64,000 nucleotides of DNA from Corynebacterium parakroppenstedtii (GTDB lineage Bacteria; Actinomycetota; Actinomycetes; Mycobacteriales; Mycobacteriaceae): contig NZ_JAGSOA010000002.1 in assembly GCF_019754935.1 (NCBI RefSeq), forward strand, positions 1-64,000. The letters run 5' to 3'. The notes beneath the pieces are model-generated. The model was not told the origin of the DNA, searched no databases, and was given only the letters and a program-made list of their open reading frames with translations. Position numbers and translations under genes: made by a program. Shown in pieces: positions 1-9,207 of the stretch. Position 1 is the stretch's first letter. Every line of letters starts with the position of its first letter.

Positions 1-40
1 TGCACCTGGGAGGGTGTGGGAGAGTAGGTCGCCGCCAACC
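1..40 (+). rRNA. rrf: 5S ribosomal RNA, 3' end only
   Basis: The first 40 bases match the conserved 3' end of actinobacterial 5S rRNA: the block GTGTGGGAGAGTAGG followed by the closing GCCGCC strand. The 5' part lies outside the window, so this is the tail of an rRNA operon. A terminator follows at 72-130. The exact 3' end could differ by a few bases. Confidence 0.9.
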
Positions 41-71
41 GTAACGTTGGAACAATAGAATATGTGGTGTT

Positions 72-130
72 TGTGTGTGGTGTGAGCCGAAACCCCGGGC
101 GGGGTTGGGCCCGCACCACACACATTTTTA
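72..130 (+). terminator. rRNA operon terminator
   Basis: A perfect 11-bp stem (72-82 with 114-124) encloses a second stem (91-96 with 101-106), and a short T run follows at 125-129. It sits directly behind the 5S rRNA. A further small hairpin (141-146 with 152-157) lies just downstream. Nothing else was recognised between 160 and 276. Confidence 0.85.
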
Positions 131-276
131 TGTATGCGCACACCCGAAAAACGGGTGAAGCATTTTATGTATTTAGTAGTCAACCCGGTTCGGCTCGACG
201 CGGGGGGAGCCCGGTACTCGGGTCGGGCTAAACAAGCCCCACACCAGCGTCAACTGCTCTTGCGTCCGCGTCGGTA

Positions 277-1497
277 CTATTTTCCTTTTGCCCACGCGGT
301 CAACTTATCGACGGCATCGTCAATGACATTCGCCTTCTTACAAAAAGCCCACCGAACCAGGGTTCGATACTGTTCCTCATCGTCAACGAACGCACTAACC
401 GGAATAGCTGCAACGCCAGCATCCTTCGGAAGAGCAAGACAGAAATCATCAGCGGTCATGTTCTTCGTTGCTTCGCACGTTGAGATGTCGGTAACTACGA
501 AATATGACCCGTCACTGGGGTACACGGTCATGCCGATATCCCTACACACCTTTGCGATCTTCTTATAGTTGCTTTCCAACCGCTGGCTCAGTCCTTCGAC
601 CCAATCAGCTTCCTCACGTAACGCGTACGCCACTGCCGGTTGAAACGGTGTCGCCCCCACAAAAGACATATATTGCTTCGCTGTGATCGCCGCATCAACG
701 AGCGGAGCAGGTCCCATAACCCACCCCGTCTTCCAGCCCGTCGCATTAAAGGACTTCGCCGTCGACGAAACGGTCACAGTGCGCTCGCGCAAACTTCCCA
801 CGGAGGCCACGGGAACGTGGCGCGCTCCACTAAACACCAGGTGCTCATAGACCTCGTCGGAAAGAACAAGACAATCGTGGGCTTCAGCAACTTCACTGAT
901 CGCCAAGATCTCGTCAGTCGTAAACACGTGCCCTGTCGGATTGTGAGGAGTGTTGACAACAATCATCCTCGTCTTATCCGACACGGTGCGGCGGAGCGCT
1001 TCAACGTCTAATGTCCAGCGCGGAGTACCCTGCTCGTCAGTCGTTGGAAGCAGCGGGACCGCTACATGATGGCCACCCGCCAACCTCACTGCAGCTGCAT
1101 AAGCGTCGTAATAAGGTTCGATAAGGACCACTTCAGAGCCGGGCTCGACCAACGCCAAAATGGACGCTGCGATACCTTCCGTAGCTCCGACGGTCACGAC
1201 AACCTCGGTATCCGGATCAAAGACTTGGCCGTAGCTCTGCTCGCGATTCGCAGATATCGCTTTGCGTAGCTCCGGCACACCACGCCCTGGAGCGTATTGG
1301 TTATTGCCCGACAAAATCTGCTCAGAGGCGATCTCCAGCATCCTTCGTGGGCCGTCGCTGTCCGGAAAACCCTGGCCCAGGTTAATGGCGTTGTTTTCTA
1401 CTGCTAACCGGGTGATGCGTGAAAAGATCGTCTCAGGGATGTCGCGGAGGCGCGACACGATCGGTGAAGATAAAAGTGAACCGCTCTGTCCAGTCAT
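277..1497 (-). CDS. PLP-dependent class I/II aminotransferase (DapC/Rv0858c type)
   Basis: A cytosolic fold-type I aminotransferase. With the start at 1497 it has 406 residues. Visible family features are the GQGFP motif near the N terminus, PHNPTG near residue 185, the cofactor-binding Asp in LSDEVYEH and the Schiff-base lysine in SSTAKSF (about K248). The gene occupies the position of M. tuberculosis Rv0858c, annotated as the succinyldiaminopimelate aminotransferase DapC, but this subfamily also contains kynurenine and methionine aminotransferases, so the substrate is not settled. The frame is open to a farther start at 1548. I prefer 1497 because a TACAAT box lies exactly 6 nt upstream and there is no good ribosome site for either, suggesting a leaderless message. 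It is divergent from the hydrolase at 1630. Confidence 0.85.
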   Translation of the reverse strand: MTGQSGSLLSSPIVSRLRDIPETIFSRITRLAVENNAINLGQGFPDSDGPRRMLEIASEQILSGNNQYAPGRGVPELRKAISANREQSYGQVFDPDTEVVVTVGATEGIAASILALVEPGSEVVLIEPYYDAYAAAVRLAGGHHVAVPLLPTTDEQGTPRWTLDVEALRRTVSDKTRMIVVNTPHNPTGHVFTTDEILAISEVAEAHDCLVLSDEVYEHLVFSGARHVPVASVGSLRERTVTVSSTAKSFNATGWKTGWVMGPAPLVDAAITAKQYMSFVGATPFQPAVAYALREEADWVEGLSQRLESNYKKIAKVCRDIGMTVYPSDGSYFVVTDISTCEATKNMTADDFCLALPKDAGVAAIPVSAFVDDEEQYRTLVRWAFCKKANVIDDAVDKLTAWAKGK

Positions 1498-1509
1498 GGA
1501 GCCATTGTA
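1498..1509 (-). promoter_or_regulatory. -10 box of a leaderless promoter (aminotransferase)
   Basis: On the minus strand TACAAT is followed by 6 nt and then the ATG at 1497, the spacing expected when transcription begins at the start codon. No Shine-Dalgarno sequence is present. Confidence 0.5.
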
Positions 1510-1617
1510 AACACCATCGCGGATGACACCGCAGACCGGGCTGGTCATGAGTGGCCGGGGCTCCGGGCAAACACGACGGCTCTGTAAACACGGCGGCCGT
1601 ATGAACTAGGCGGTATA

Positions 1618-1629
1618 TAAAATAGCCAC
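1618..1629 (+). promoter_or_regulatory. -10 box of a leaderless promoter (hydrolase)
   Basis: TAAAAT at 1618-1623 lies 6 nt before the ATG at 1630. There is no purine-rich ribosome site, so a leaderless mRNA is inferred. Confidence 0.5.
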
Positions 1630-2787
1630 ATGACCAACAAACCCACCTCTGGATCTTCATCGTCTTCTGCGTCCCCAACTAGTGCATCGTCTTCCGCATC
1701 GGCCGGCACCTCTGCCGGTATGTCGAGCTCGGCCGGTTCTTCTGCGGGTAACACCGGGGTGGGTCGGTCCGAGGATGTGCTCGCGGGGAACCCCATCCTC
1801 ACTCCTGAACAACAGCTTGATCAGATCGCGAGCTTTATCTCGGTCCACTACAAAGAGGTGTGGGACATTATTTCCTCGCCCGGGGATTTCTCCGTCGAGC
1901 GCGAGCAAGAAGCACCGGGACAACAACGCCAGCTACAAGAGGACGCCGAGCAGGCGGTCGGACGGTTAAATGACATCGTGACACATACCTCGCAGCTCGT
2001 TTTAGGGGTGGGCCTCGACCACTCGATCCCGGGAGTCACATTCACGTCGAGCGGGCCGGACATGCACACCGTCAATGGCAACACTGCAGTCTTCGTCCCC
2101 TCAACCCCCACAGGGCGGGTAGCAGTATCACTACATGGTGGCCCGGGGTGGCACGGATCAGGGCAGGAACTCGAGATTTTCTGGCGGCCAACCATAGCCG
2201 CGATCGCAGAACTCTCTGGCACAACAATTGTCGACGTCGACTATCAGCTTCCCCTCATACGACGGCGTCTTTCCGACGATGCGCAAGGAAATGCTGTATA
2301 CAGCGATCACGCCGAGGGAACAGAAGGAATCATTCGTGATGCGCTTGCCGCAGTCGACGCGGCGGAGGACGTGCTCAGCAATATCCCGAGCGATACACAC
2401 GAATCAGACAGCACCACTGCTACGCACGAAGAGGCCCGAGGTTACGACATTGTGGCCTTCGGCAGCGGTACATCGGCTGGGCTGGAGCTCGCAGCCAGGT
2501 GGAACAGCGAGCAGATTGTTCTGCAGTACCCTCGGCTATTCCAGACCAGCCCAGAGAACGAGACGTGGCGGAACCACGATTTCAGCCAGGCCAAAGTTCT
2601 TGTTCAGAAAGCCACGCGTGACGCCATCGCCGTCGATGCAGAAGGGATTGCTCATAACCTTGAGGAGCTGGGAGCAACCACAACAGTGACTGAGCACCTC
2701 GGCTACCACGTGTTGGCTACTCCGGCGGTACAAAGAGAGCGCGCCCAGGAAGCCGCCAACTTCCTCCAGGGCGGATCTGTTCGCTAA
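1630..2787 (+). CDS. alpha/beta hydrolase, probable carboxylesterase
   Basis: A 385-residue protein with a Ser/Ala/Gly-rich, low-complexity first ~45 residues and no clear signal peptide. The oxyanion-hole motif HGGPGW starts at H169, a nucleophile-elbow GTSAG places the catalytic Ser at 282, and a C-terminal HLGYH supplies a candidate catalytic His (356 or 360). These place it in the alpha/beta hydrolase superfamily, nearest to esterase/lipase types. A poorly conserved acidic insert of about 30 residues precedes the elbow. The substrate is unknown. It stands alone, divergent from the aminotransferase and convergent with the DUF3239 gene. Confidence 0.7.
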   Translation: MTNKPTSGSSSSSASPTSASSSASAGTSAGMSSSAGSSAGNTGVGRSEDVLAGNPILTPEQQLDQIASFISVHYKEVWDIISSPGDFSVEREQEAPGQQRQLQEDAEQAVGRLNDIVTHTSQLVLGVGLDHSIPGVTFTSSGPDMHTVNGNTAVFVPSTPTGRVAVSLHGGPGWHGSGQELEIFWRPTIAAIAELSGTTIVDVDYQLPLIRRRLSDDAQGNAVYSDHAEGTEGIIRDALAAVDAAEDVLSNIPSDTHESDSTTATHEEARGYDIVAFGSGTSAGLELAARWNSEQIVLQYPRLFQTSPENETWRNHDFSQAKVLVQKATRDAIAVDAEGIAHNLEELGATTTVTEHLGYHVLATPAVQRERAQEAANFLQGGSVR

Positions 2788-2839
2788 GGATCTCTTCACT
2801 GAGGTTTGTCACCAAGGGCTTGTTGCCCAAAGGCGCAAG

Positions 2840-3481
2840 CTAAAGCGGCAAGAGATTCCGCTTCGCACTCATGACGTCTTCAATGCGATCAAGGTTATCG
2901 GCCAGCATTTTCCACTGTTGAGGTGCAATAGCAGCCTCAGCATCACGCACAACGTTCTGGTTTTTCGTCGCCCACCCAATCGGCATGGGATTAATCTCAT
3001 CCCACCGATCCTTATGCTGGACTGACCTCGTCGCCGTGACCGCTACCGACGGAATACGCTCGCCGACCTCGCGCACCGTACCCGGAATCCGTGCCACCGT
3101 CCGCGCGGACAGGGCCCACCGTGGCTCATCATCCGCATTCACTGAGGTATTCACCAACGCCATGATCTCAACGTCGTGGGGATTCACCCGGGCAACCATC
3201 GCCGGTGCCAGCTCATACCGGTCGTAAAGCGACTGGCCGGATCCCACCATGCGGGGAATGACCTGAACCATCACCAGGCTGAACAACCCGAAGAGCCCCA
3301 GAACTATGGCGAACAATACGAAGGCACCGTCGTGACCCGCAAAAATAAAGATGAGGACAGCTGCGATAACGAGGATCCCACCGAGCACGCCGGCACTCAC
3401 TTGGAGCCGGCGAGAATCTCGCACGAACTCGTTATGTTGGCGGTTAAAAGCCTCGTCCACGGTGAACTGAAAAGTGCTCAT
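2840..3481 (-). CDS. DUF3239-family membrane protein
   Basis: A 213-residue protein with the start at 3481; a start at 3499, inside the helicase gene end, is also possible. Two hydrophobic segments lie near residues 31-50 and 55-75 and are followed by a soluble ~130-residue domain. I place it in DUF3239, a corynebacterial family of unknown function. A GAGGA ribosome site lies upstream of 3481. The gene overlaps or abuts the XPB helicase stop codon at 3486, so translation is probably coupled and the gene is the last of that operon. No catalytic motif was recognised. Confidence 0.6.
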   Translation of the reverse strand: MSTFQFTVDEAFNRQHNEFVRDSRRLQVSAGVLGGILVIAAVLIFIFAGHDGAFVLFAIVLGLFGLFSLVMVQVIPRMVGSGQSLYDRYELAPAMVARVNPHDVEIMALVNTSVNADDEPRWALSARTVARIPGTVREVGERIPSVAVTATRSVQHKDRWDEINPMPIGWATKNQNVVRDAEAAIAPQQWKMLADNLDRIEDVMSAKRNLLPL

Positions 3482-3485
3482 GGTG

Positions 3486-5162
3486 TTAGTCATCCTCAAG
3501 GTCCGGTAAATCCGCCGAGTTCACAATCCGGTACGCGTACCCCTGCTCAGCCAGGAAACGCTGACGATGGGCCGCATACTCGGCGTCGATCGTATCGCGC
3601 GACACCACTGTGTAGAAATGCGCACTCCCGCCGTCGCGTTTGGGGCGCATCAAACGACCCAAACGCTGCGCTTCCTCCTGCCGCGAACCGAACGTCCCGG
3701 ACACCTGAATCGCCAATGACGCCTCAGGTAAATCAATAGAGAAGTTCGCGACTTTACTGACGACGAGCGTCGAAATCTCTCCAGATCGGAACTGTTCGAA
3801 GAGCTCTTCGCGCTTCTTATTCCGCGTTTTGCCGTCGATGAGGGGAGCGTTCAGCTTCTCGCTCAGCTCCTCCAACTGGTCTATGTATGCGCCAATGATC
3901 AACGTCGGTTCGTTGGGGTGCTGGGCCATGATCTTTCGAACCACGCGGATCTTCGTCCCCGAGCACGCCGACAACCGATACTTGTCCGACTTTTCCGCGG
4001 TGGCGTACACCATGCGCTCGGACTCGGTCATCATGGACCGCACCTCAATACACTCCGCCGGCGCAATCCAGCCCTGGGCCTCGATATCCTTCCATGGCGC
4101 GTCATAGCGCTTGGGCCCAATCAAGCTGAACACATCGCCCTCACGGCCATCCTCACGCACCAGCGTCGCCGTCAAACCTAAACGACGACGAGACTGCAGA
4201 TCAGAGGTCAAACGAAACACCGGGGCAGGCAGCAGGTGAACCTCGTCGTAAATAATGAGGCCCCAATCGCGCGAATCAAAAAGCTCTAACGCGCGATACT
4301 CACCGCGAGTCTTGCGGGTCACGACCTGGTACGTGGCAATCGTCACCGGGCGGATTTCCTTCTTTTCGCCGGAGTATTCGCCGATCTCATCCTCGGTGAG
4401 GGTGGTGCGCCGAATCAGCTCGTCCCGCCACTGGCGCCCCGATACGGTATTCGTCACCAGGATCAGCGTCGTCGTCTTGGACTTCGCCATGGCAGCAGCA
4501 CCGACCATCGTTTTACCAGCCCCACAGGGCAAAACGACGACACCGGACCCGCCATCCCAAAACGAATCCGCCGCGAGTTTTTGATAATCGCGAAGCCGCC
4601 AGTCCACGTTCTCCGTCGACAAGGAAATAGCATGAGCCTCACCGTCGACGTAACCTGCCTGGTCATCGGCAGGCCACCCGACCTTCAGCAATTCCTGCTT
4701 GAGGCGCCCGCGCTCGGAGGGGTGGACAGTCCACGCATCATCCGCAATGGCAGACCCCAACATGGGCTTGATCTTCTTGTGGCGAATGACCTCCGCCAGC
4801 ACGGCCTTATCCGTGGCGTGCAGAACCAGCCCGTGGATCGGATCCTTGTGTAACGTCAGGCGGCCATAGCGGCCCATCGTGTCGGCGATATCCACCAGCA
4901 GCGGCTGCGGAACAGGGAAGCGAGAATAATTCTCCAGCACGTCGACGACCTGCTCAGCATCATGCCCGGCAGCGCGCGCATTCCACAACGCCAGCGGCGT
5001 AATCCGGTACGTGTGGATGTGCTCAGGTGCTCGCTCAAGCTCAGCAAACGGGGCCAAAGCAGCACGGGCCTCCTCGGCCTTCGGATGATCAATTTCAAGC
5101 AGAACTGTCTTATCTGATTGAACAATAAGAGGCCCATCGAAGGCGTTAGTGCCCTGCGCCAT
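3486..5162 (-). CDS. XPB/Ercc3-type DNA repair helicase
   Basis: A superfamily 2 3'-5' helicase of 558 residues. An N-terminal XPB-like damage-recognition region (about 1-180) precedes the motor. Motor motifs visible are the Walker A GAGKT at 214-218, the Walker B box DEVH at 306-309, motif III TAT at 331-333 and motif VI QRLGRLMR at 499-506. Bacterial XPB homologues such as M. tuberculosis Rv0861c are ATP-dependent helicases thought to act in DNA repair. The ATG at 5162 has a strong AGGAAAGGG site. The helicase-associated gene lies directly upstream, as in mycobacteria, which supports a functional pair. Confidence 0.93.
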   Translation of the reverse strand: MAQGTNAFDGPLIVQSDKTVLLEIDHPKAEEARAALAPFAELERAPEHIHTYRITPLALWNARAAGHDAEQVVDVLENYSRFPVPQPLLVDIADTMGRYGRLTLHKDPIHGLVLHATDKAVLAEVIRHKKIKPMLGSAIADDAWTVHPSERGRLKQELLKVGWPADDQAGYVDGEAHAISLSTENVDWRLRDYQKLAADSFWDGGSGVVVLPCGAGKTMVGAAAMAKSKTTTLILVTNTVSGRQWRDELIRRTTLTEDEIGEYSGEKKEIRPVTIATYQVVTRKTRGEYRALELFDSRDWGLIIYDEVHLLPAPVFRLTSDLQSRRRLGLTATLVREDGREGDVFSLIGPKRYDAPWKDIEAQGWIAPAECIEVRSMMTESERMVYATAEKSDKYRLSACSGTKIRVVRKIMAQHPNEPTLIIGAYIDQLEELSEKLNAPLIDGKTRNKKREELFEQFRSGEISTLVVSKVANFSIDLPEASLAIQVSGTFGSRQEEAQRLGRLMRPKRDGGSAHFYTVVSRDTIDAEYAAHRQRFLAEQGYAYRIVNSADLPDLEDD

Positions 5163-5244
5163 ACAAACCCTTTCCTTTCGTTCTCACCGGTCCAGGAGCC
5201 GTGTTCACCGGCTCATCACTGTGATTAGCGCTCCATGCCTGCGC

Positions 5245-7953
5245 TCAGTGGTCCAGGAGCGTAATGCTTGTGACATGGTGGAACACAATACGTCGAACTT
5301 CCGACGAATGAACGTCGAACCCATCAAAATAGCCCGATGTCACAGTTAACGGCTCCATGCGGTATCGCTTAGTTGCGCCATTCTTCTCAACGTACGTCAC
5401 AATGACCTGCATTCCCGACCGCGCATAATGAGAAAGCTGCGGAACCCAATCCTGCGGGTGAGTGAGAACCCGGCCCTCGACGTCATCGGCATCCTCCCGC
5501 CGAACCGCGGCAATCGCACCAGCAATGCCGCCCTCCGGAGTAGGCGTCACGTTCACCGAATACCGAGTCAGCATCTCGGACTCATCCGCTAGTGAGAGAT
5601 CGAAGTGGCTATCAAAACGGGCAACCGAATCCGACTGTACCGCCATGCCGCCGGCATCTTCCTGGACAACCTGGAACCCCTCGGCAGCCACATCCCTCAG
5701 CGCCGTTGCCAGCGGCACAGACCCCACCAACACCGTCGGCGCGATCTTTCGTAAACCTGCCGACGACGCCGCGGGAGAAGCCAGTACATCGTCGACGACC
5801 TGCGGATCATCGATGCGCAGATAACATGAAGCCTCGCCACCGCGCACCGATCCATAGAAGCGGCCCACGTCGTTAATGAGGAAAGTGAGGCCCTGGGGAA
5901 CACCATTGAGCACCCGAAGTGACAGGAACGACGAAATATCCTCAGGCGTGAGACCCGACGCCATCCCGCGGCGGAGACTGTCCTCCGACACTCTGTACAG
6001 CGTTGCCAGCCCGGGGCTTTCCACGTCGGCAATACGATCCATCATGCTCGTTGTCGTGTCATCAAGAGGGCTAGGGGCCAGAACGGTCATATCGCCTTGA
6101 GCAATGAGCGTCGACGACGGCGCAGGAAACGAAGTCTGGCAGTGCCGGATAAGAGCGACGACATACGCGTCGTAGAGCGACAAATCTGCTGTCGACGAAT
6201 TTGCTGAGTCCGGCTGAGAGCTACCGGTGTCGTTATTGCTCTCCGCCGAATCGCTCCCCACCGACGCTGGCTGGGCCGTCGGCTGAGGAGCGTAGGTGCG
6301 CGACAGGCGTAACACGTAATCGGCCATCGGCGTGGAATGTGTCTCGCGATCTGGGGGAATGTCGCGGAACAGGGGGAGAAGAATGTCTGTGACTCCGGTG
6401 GTTGCTCGCCCAGAGATAAGCCCGAATGCCTCCGCATTGGTCACCATATTGGGAACAGCCCGCGGATCCATATAAACCACATGCTGCGGATACATGTACC
6501 CGTACGCCGAGTACACATCCTCCGTTTTCCCGGTTGCGGAAGGATCAAAACCTTGCGCCGCGGACAAGAGGTGCCGACGCAGAACAAGAGCACCCGGTGA
6601 CACCGTCTCCTCATCGAAGACATTGGTGTTCTTGCCGTCCTCATCCTTGCCGACGACCCACGTCTGTGCTAGGGAACCAAACCATCCCATCGCCAGCAGC
6701 GCCCACTGCGTGCCGGCATCGGCATGGATCCACTCTTCGGCCAGGCGCGTCGGGCCCCACCACCCATAATCCGCCTCATCATAGAGAGATTCCGGATCGC
6801 CCCAGTCGAGAAAGCCGAGGCCACGGGCCAGCTCAAGGAGGGTAATGAGCCTCGTGCGGGTGAGCCCGATATCCGACAATTCTTTTTCCGCACGCCGCAA
6901 TTCCCGGACACCGATCTCCGAATTACGCAGCGCCTTAAACGGTGTTTGCGCGGCGAACCGCAAAAGCTCCCGCATATGGAACAAGGTCAGGGACACTTCC
7001 GCCGCGGCTGCCGACGACAACTGCGCGCGGGCGGGGGAGACGGTACCGATAATGTCCTCGGGCGTCTGCTTCATCGGAACGGGCGTCGGCGGGAAATGAA
7101 AACCTTCCGGCGGGCGGAGGGATGTCGGCACGAAATTGTCGTGGCGTCCCGCGAGGTAGTTATGGACGCGGAGAGGAAGACGGACGTAAACGTCGGCCGG
7201 TGGTTGCTGGGTGGATGAGTTCGCGCCGCTTGGTGTGCGGCCTTTGCGTGCCGACGAGGGACGCCCGGCCGATTGAGCGGTGTCGTACACCTCCAGCAAA
7301 CCGAGTGAAATGAGGTGGGGGACGGGGGCAGACGGATCTGAGTTCTTCGCGGGGGAATGGACTCCTCGGCCTCCTGCGTCGTGGAGCCGCTGCAGCACAC
7401 GGCGTTCTTGGGGAGTCACCGTGTCTAGCAGTGTGGTCCAGTCCTCACCAGTTGGCAAGGGGGGTTCGATGAACGAAATTTGCGAGGTCAGCGACCGTAC
7501 CGCCTCGGGTACCACCCGGAATTGTGACTCCACTGTGGCGTGATCCGCGGTATCGGGAAAGGGGAGGCCCCAGACAAGCCCGTGTTCCGACAAGTATTCC
7601 AACGCGGAGAGAACATGCTGTTCCGTCGGCATGGATGATTCATCGACACCGACCTCGGCTAATGACGACGTGAGACGATCGTAGAGATCCGACACGGTGA
7701 GTGGCCCGCAGTTCCGGCCGTGATCTGTCAGATCGGCCATGACCTCAAGGCAGGCCGACGACAGCATATCGAGGGCTTCGACAGTCTGTGTGACCGTAAA
7801 TGGGCTGGTCAGTCGCGCAGCTAGTTGGCCACTGCCGACGGGCATAGGGAAGAGATTCTCCAGGCGCTCGCGAAGAATCAGCGAGAGTTGATCGTCGCTA
7901 ATCTGTGCGAGCCACTCAGACAAGCGATCGGGAACGGAACCGGGAGAAGACAT
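5245..7953 (-). CDS. helicase-associated protein with XPB/Ssl2 N-terminal-like domain
   Basis: A 902-residue protein matching the Rv0862c type of helicase-associated proteins found next to bacterial XPB. No Walker motifs are visible. The N terminus carries leucine-rich helical repeats (WLAQISDDQLSLIL) of a winged-helix flavour, a Ser/Gln-rich linker lies near residues 585-610, and the C-terminal ~200 residues resemble the XPB N-terminal/DRD-like region. The ATG at 7953 is preceded by a G-rich site; the open frame runs to 8076, but that extension crosses the start region of the divergent gene at 8029 and is not believed. It is separated by 82 bp from the XPB gene and probably co-transcribed with it. 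Confidence 0.75.
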   Translation of the reverse strand: MSSPGSVPDRLSEWLAQISDDQLSLILRERLENLFPMPVGSGQLAARLTSPFTVTQTVEALDMLSSACLEVMADLTDHGRNCGPLTVSDLYDRLTSSLAEVGVDESSMPTEQHVLSALEYLSEHGLVWGLPFPDTADHATVESQFRVVPEAVRSLTSQISFIEPPLPTGEDWTTLLDTVTPQERRVLQRLHDAGGRGVHSPAKNSDPSAPVPHLISLGLLEVYDTAQSAGRPSSARKGRTPSGANSSTQQPPADVYVRLPLRVHNYLAGRHDNFVPTSLRPPEGFHFPPTPVPMKQTPEDIIGTVSPARAQLSSAAAAEVSLTLFHMRELLRFAAQTPFKALRNSEIGVRELRRAEKELSDIGLTRTRLITLLELARGLGFLDWGDPESLYDEADYGWWGPTRLAEEWIHADAGTQWALLAMGWFGSLAQTWVVGKDEDGKNTNVFDEETVSPGALVLRRHLLSAAQGFDPSATGKTEDVYSAYGYMYPQHVVYMDPRAVPNMVTNAEAFGLISGRATTGVTDILLPLFRDIPPDRETHSTPMADYVLRLSRTYAPQPTAQPASVGSDSAESNNDTGSSQPDSANSSTADLSLYDAYVVALIRHCQTSFPAPSSTLIAQGDMTVLAPSPLDDTTTSMMDRIADVESPGLATLYRVSEDSLRRGMASGLTPEDISSFLSLRVLNGVPQGLTFLINDVGRFYGSVRGGEASCYLRIDDPQVVDDVLASPAASSAGLRKIAPTVLVGSVPLATALRDVAAEGFQVVQEDAGGMAVQSDSVARFDSHFDLSLADESEMLTRYSVNVTPTPEGGIAGAIAAVRREDADDVEGRVLTHPQDWVPQLSHYARSGMQVIVTYVEKNGATKRYRMEPLTVTSGYFDGFDVHSSEVRRIVFHHVTSITLLDH

Positions 7954-8028
7954 AAACCCCCATTCTAACCGGGGGGCAATCGTTCTTAGTAGGGTGACTA
8001 ATACGTACTGATCTGAAAAGATGGAGCC

Positions 8029-8229
8029 ATGGCGAAAGATAAAGAACAATATGTTGATCCAGGTTGGCCTCAGCATTTAGAGGAGGGCGAGCACCCCGTG
8101 ACAGAGGTGGTCTCCCACGTGCCGGGCGCGACGAGCCCCTACGGTGAGGACACGAAGTTCCCTGTCGATTCCAGCGAGCTTAACTACGTTCACCCGTACA
8201 CCCCTGTGAACAGGCCTTTTAAGCGCTAA
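8029..8229 (+). CDS. small conserved actinobacterial protein (Rv0863-like position)
   Basis: A 66-residue, soluble, Pro/Tyr/His-rich protein without membrane segments or known motif. It is divergent from the helicase-associated gene exactly where M. tuberculosis has Rv0863, so it is probably the shorter homologue of that uncharacterised protein. A GGAG motif sits close to the ATG. Function unknown. The 195 bp behind it, to the RpfA gene, hold only the RpfA terminator. Confidence 0.65.
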   Translation: MAKDKEQYVDPGWPQHLEEGEHPVTEVVSHVPGATSPYGEDTKFPVDSSELNYVHPYTPVNRPFKR

Positions 8230-8359
8230 TTGCTGGCTAACTGCGCGGCTGAGTGCTCTAGCGTTGCTCGAGCGTGCCTGAGCTGTGCGCTATTGCGTGC
8301 CAACGTCCTTAGTTCCAGCGTGCCTTATGCCGGGCCCTATAGACCGCTACATAAAACGA

Positions 8360-8403
8360 ACCCCTCGGGAGATACCCGCCAATGATGGTGTATCCCGAGG
8401 GGT
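8360..8403 (-). terminator. Rho-independent terminator of the RpfA gene
   Basis: An 11-bp perfect stem (8360-8370 with 8393-8403) is followed on the minus strand by TTCGTTTTA. It lies 22 bp past the RpfA stop codon. Confidence 0.8.
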
Positions 8404-8424
8404 GCTCGATATAAAGCGCGTTAC

Positions 8425-9207
8425 TTATGCAGCGCTGCGTGACGAGTGGAAGTTCTTCTCCACCGCGTCGTAAATCTTCGTAGCCTGGGCAGTGGCCTCG
8501 GCGTAACCGTTCACAGCTGCACCAATGGCCTGGTTGTAGGCACCAACGAGCTCGTCGTGATGAGCGTGGTAGTAATCCGTGATCACGGCAGGCATCGGAA
8601 TGCCAGCTTTGTTGAAGGCAGCCTGGATGGTGTCGAAGATTTGGTCCAAGCTAGCGATGCTCTGCGTCGCGGCCAGGTCCGTCACAGCCTTCTGCGGGGT
8701 CGGAGCCTCGTCGGCTACGTCGGCAGGAGTCTGAGCTGCGGGGGCAGCGTTATCGGCAGGTGCAGTCTCTTCAACAGGAGCGGCTGCTGGCTGAACGGCA
8801 GCCTGAGCGCCGTTGGCGTAGGCGTTATCGCGCTGAGAAGGGGCACTGCTCAAGCCGAGCTGCGCGGAGCAAGCCGGCCACGCGTTCCAGCCCTGCTCAG
8901 CGAGGACACGCTCGCCGACCGTGATCTGCTGCTCACGGGTTGCCTGGTTAGCGGTAGCAGCGTATTCGGTTCCGCCGTATGCAGACCAGGTGGACGGCGC
9001 GAACTGCAGACCACCCTGGAAGCCGTTGCCAGTGTTGATGCCCCAGTTGCCACCAGACTCGCACTGAGCTAAACGATCCCAATCGGAATCTGGTGCTGCC
9101 GACGCTGACGGAGCGACAGCAATGCCGCTAGCTGTGATAGCCAAGCCCGACAGGGCAACCTTGGCGCCGGTAGAAATACGGTTGGTGTTCTTGGAGTGCT
9201 GTCCCAT
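8425..9207 (-). CDS. rpfA: resuscitation-promoting factor, RpfA type
   Basis: A secreted 260-residue protein. A Sec signal peptide of about 37 residues ends in ASA. A lysozyme-like Rpf domain spans about 40-117, with the catalytic Glu at 50 in the CESGGNW motif and a Cys49-Cys113 pair likely to form the fold's disulphide. The rest is an Ala/Pro-rich linker and a helical C-terminal tail. Rpf proteins cleave peptidoglycan glycan strands and promote regrowth of dormant cells. There is no LysM or G5 domain, so wall binding is not obvious. The position relative to the XPB pair and the cold-shock gene matches M. tuberculosis rpfA. The leader contains GAGAGG before the ATG. Confidence 0.9.
   Translation of the reverse strand: MGQHSKNTNRISTGAKVALSGLAITASGIAVAPSASAAPDSDWDRLAQCESGGNWGINTGNGFQGGLQFAPSTWSAYGGTEYAATANQATREQQITVGERVLAEQGWNAWPACSAQLGLSSAPSQRDNAYANGAQAAVQPAAAPVEETAPADNAAPAAQTPADVADEAPTPQKAVTDLAATQSIASLDQIFDTIQAAFNKAGIPMPAVITDYYHAHHDELVGAYNQAIGAAVNGYAEATAQATKIYDAVEKNFHSSRSAA

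Noticed and set aside
141..276. Short plus-strand frame beginning at 134 behind the rRNA terminator
   Set aside because: It continues into the antisense strand of the aminotransferase gene and has no ribosome site.
8230..8359. Possible small gene between the 8029 gene and the rpfA terminator
   Set aside because: Only short frames without ribosome sites; the sequence shows no coding bias.
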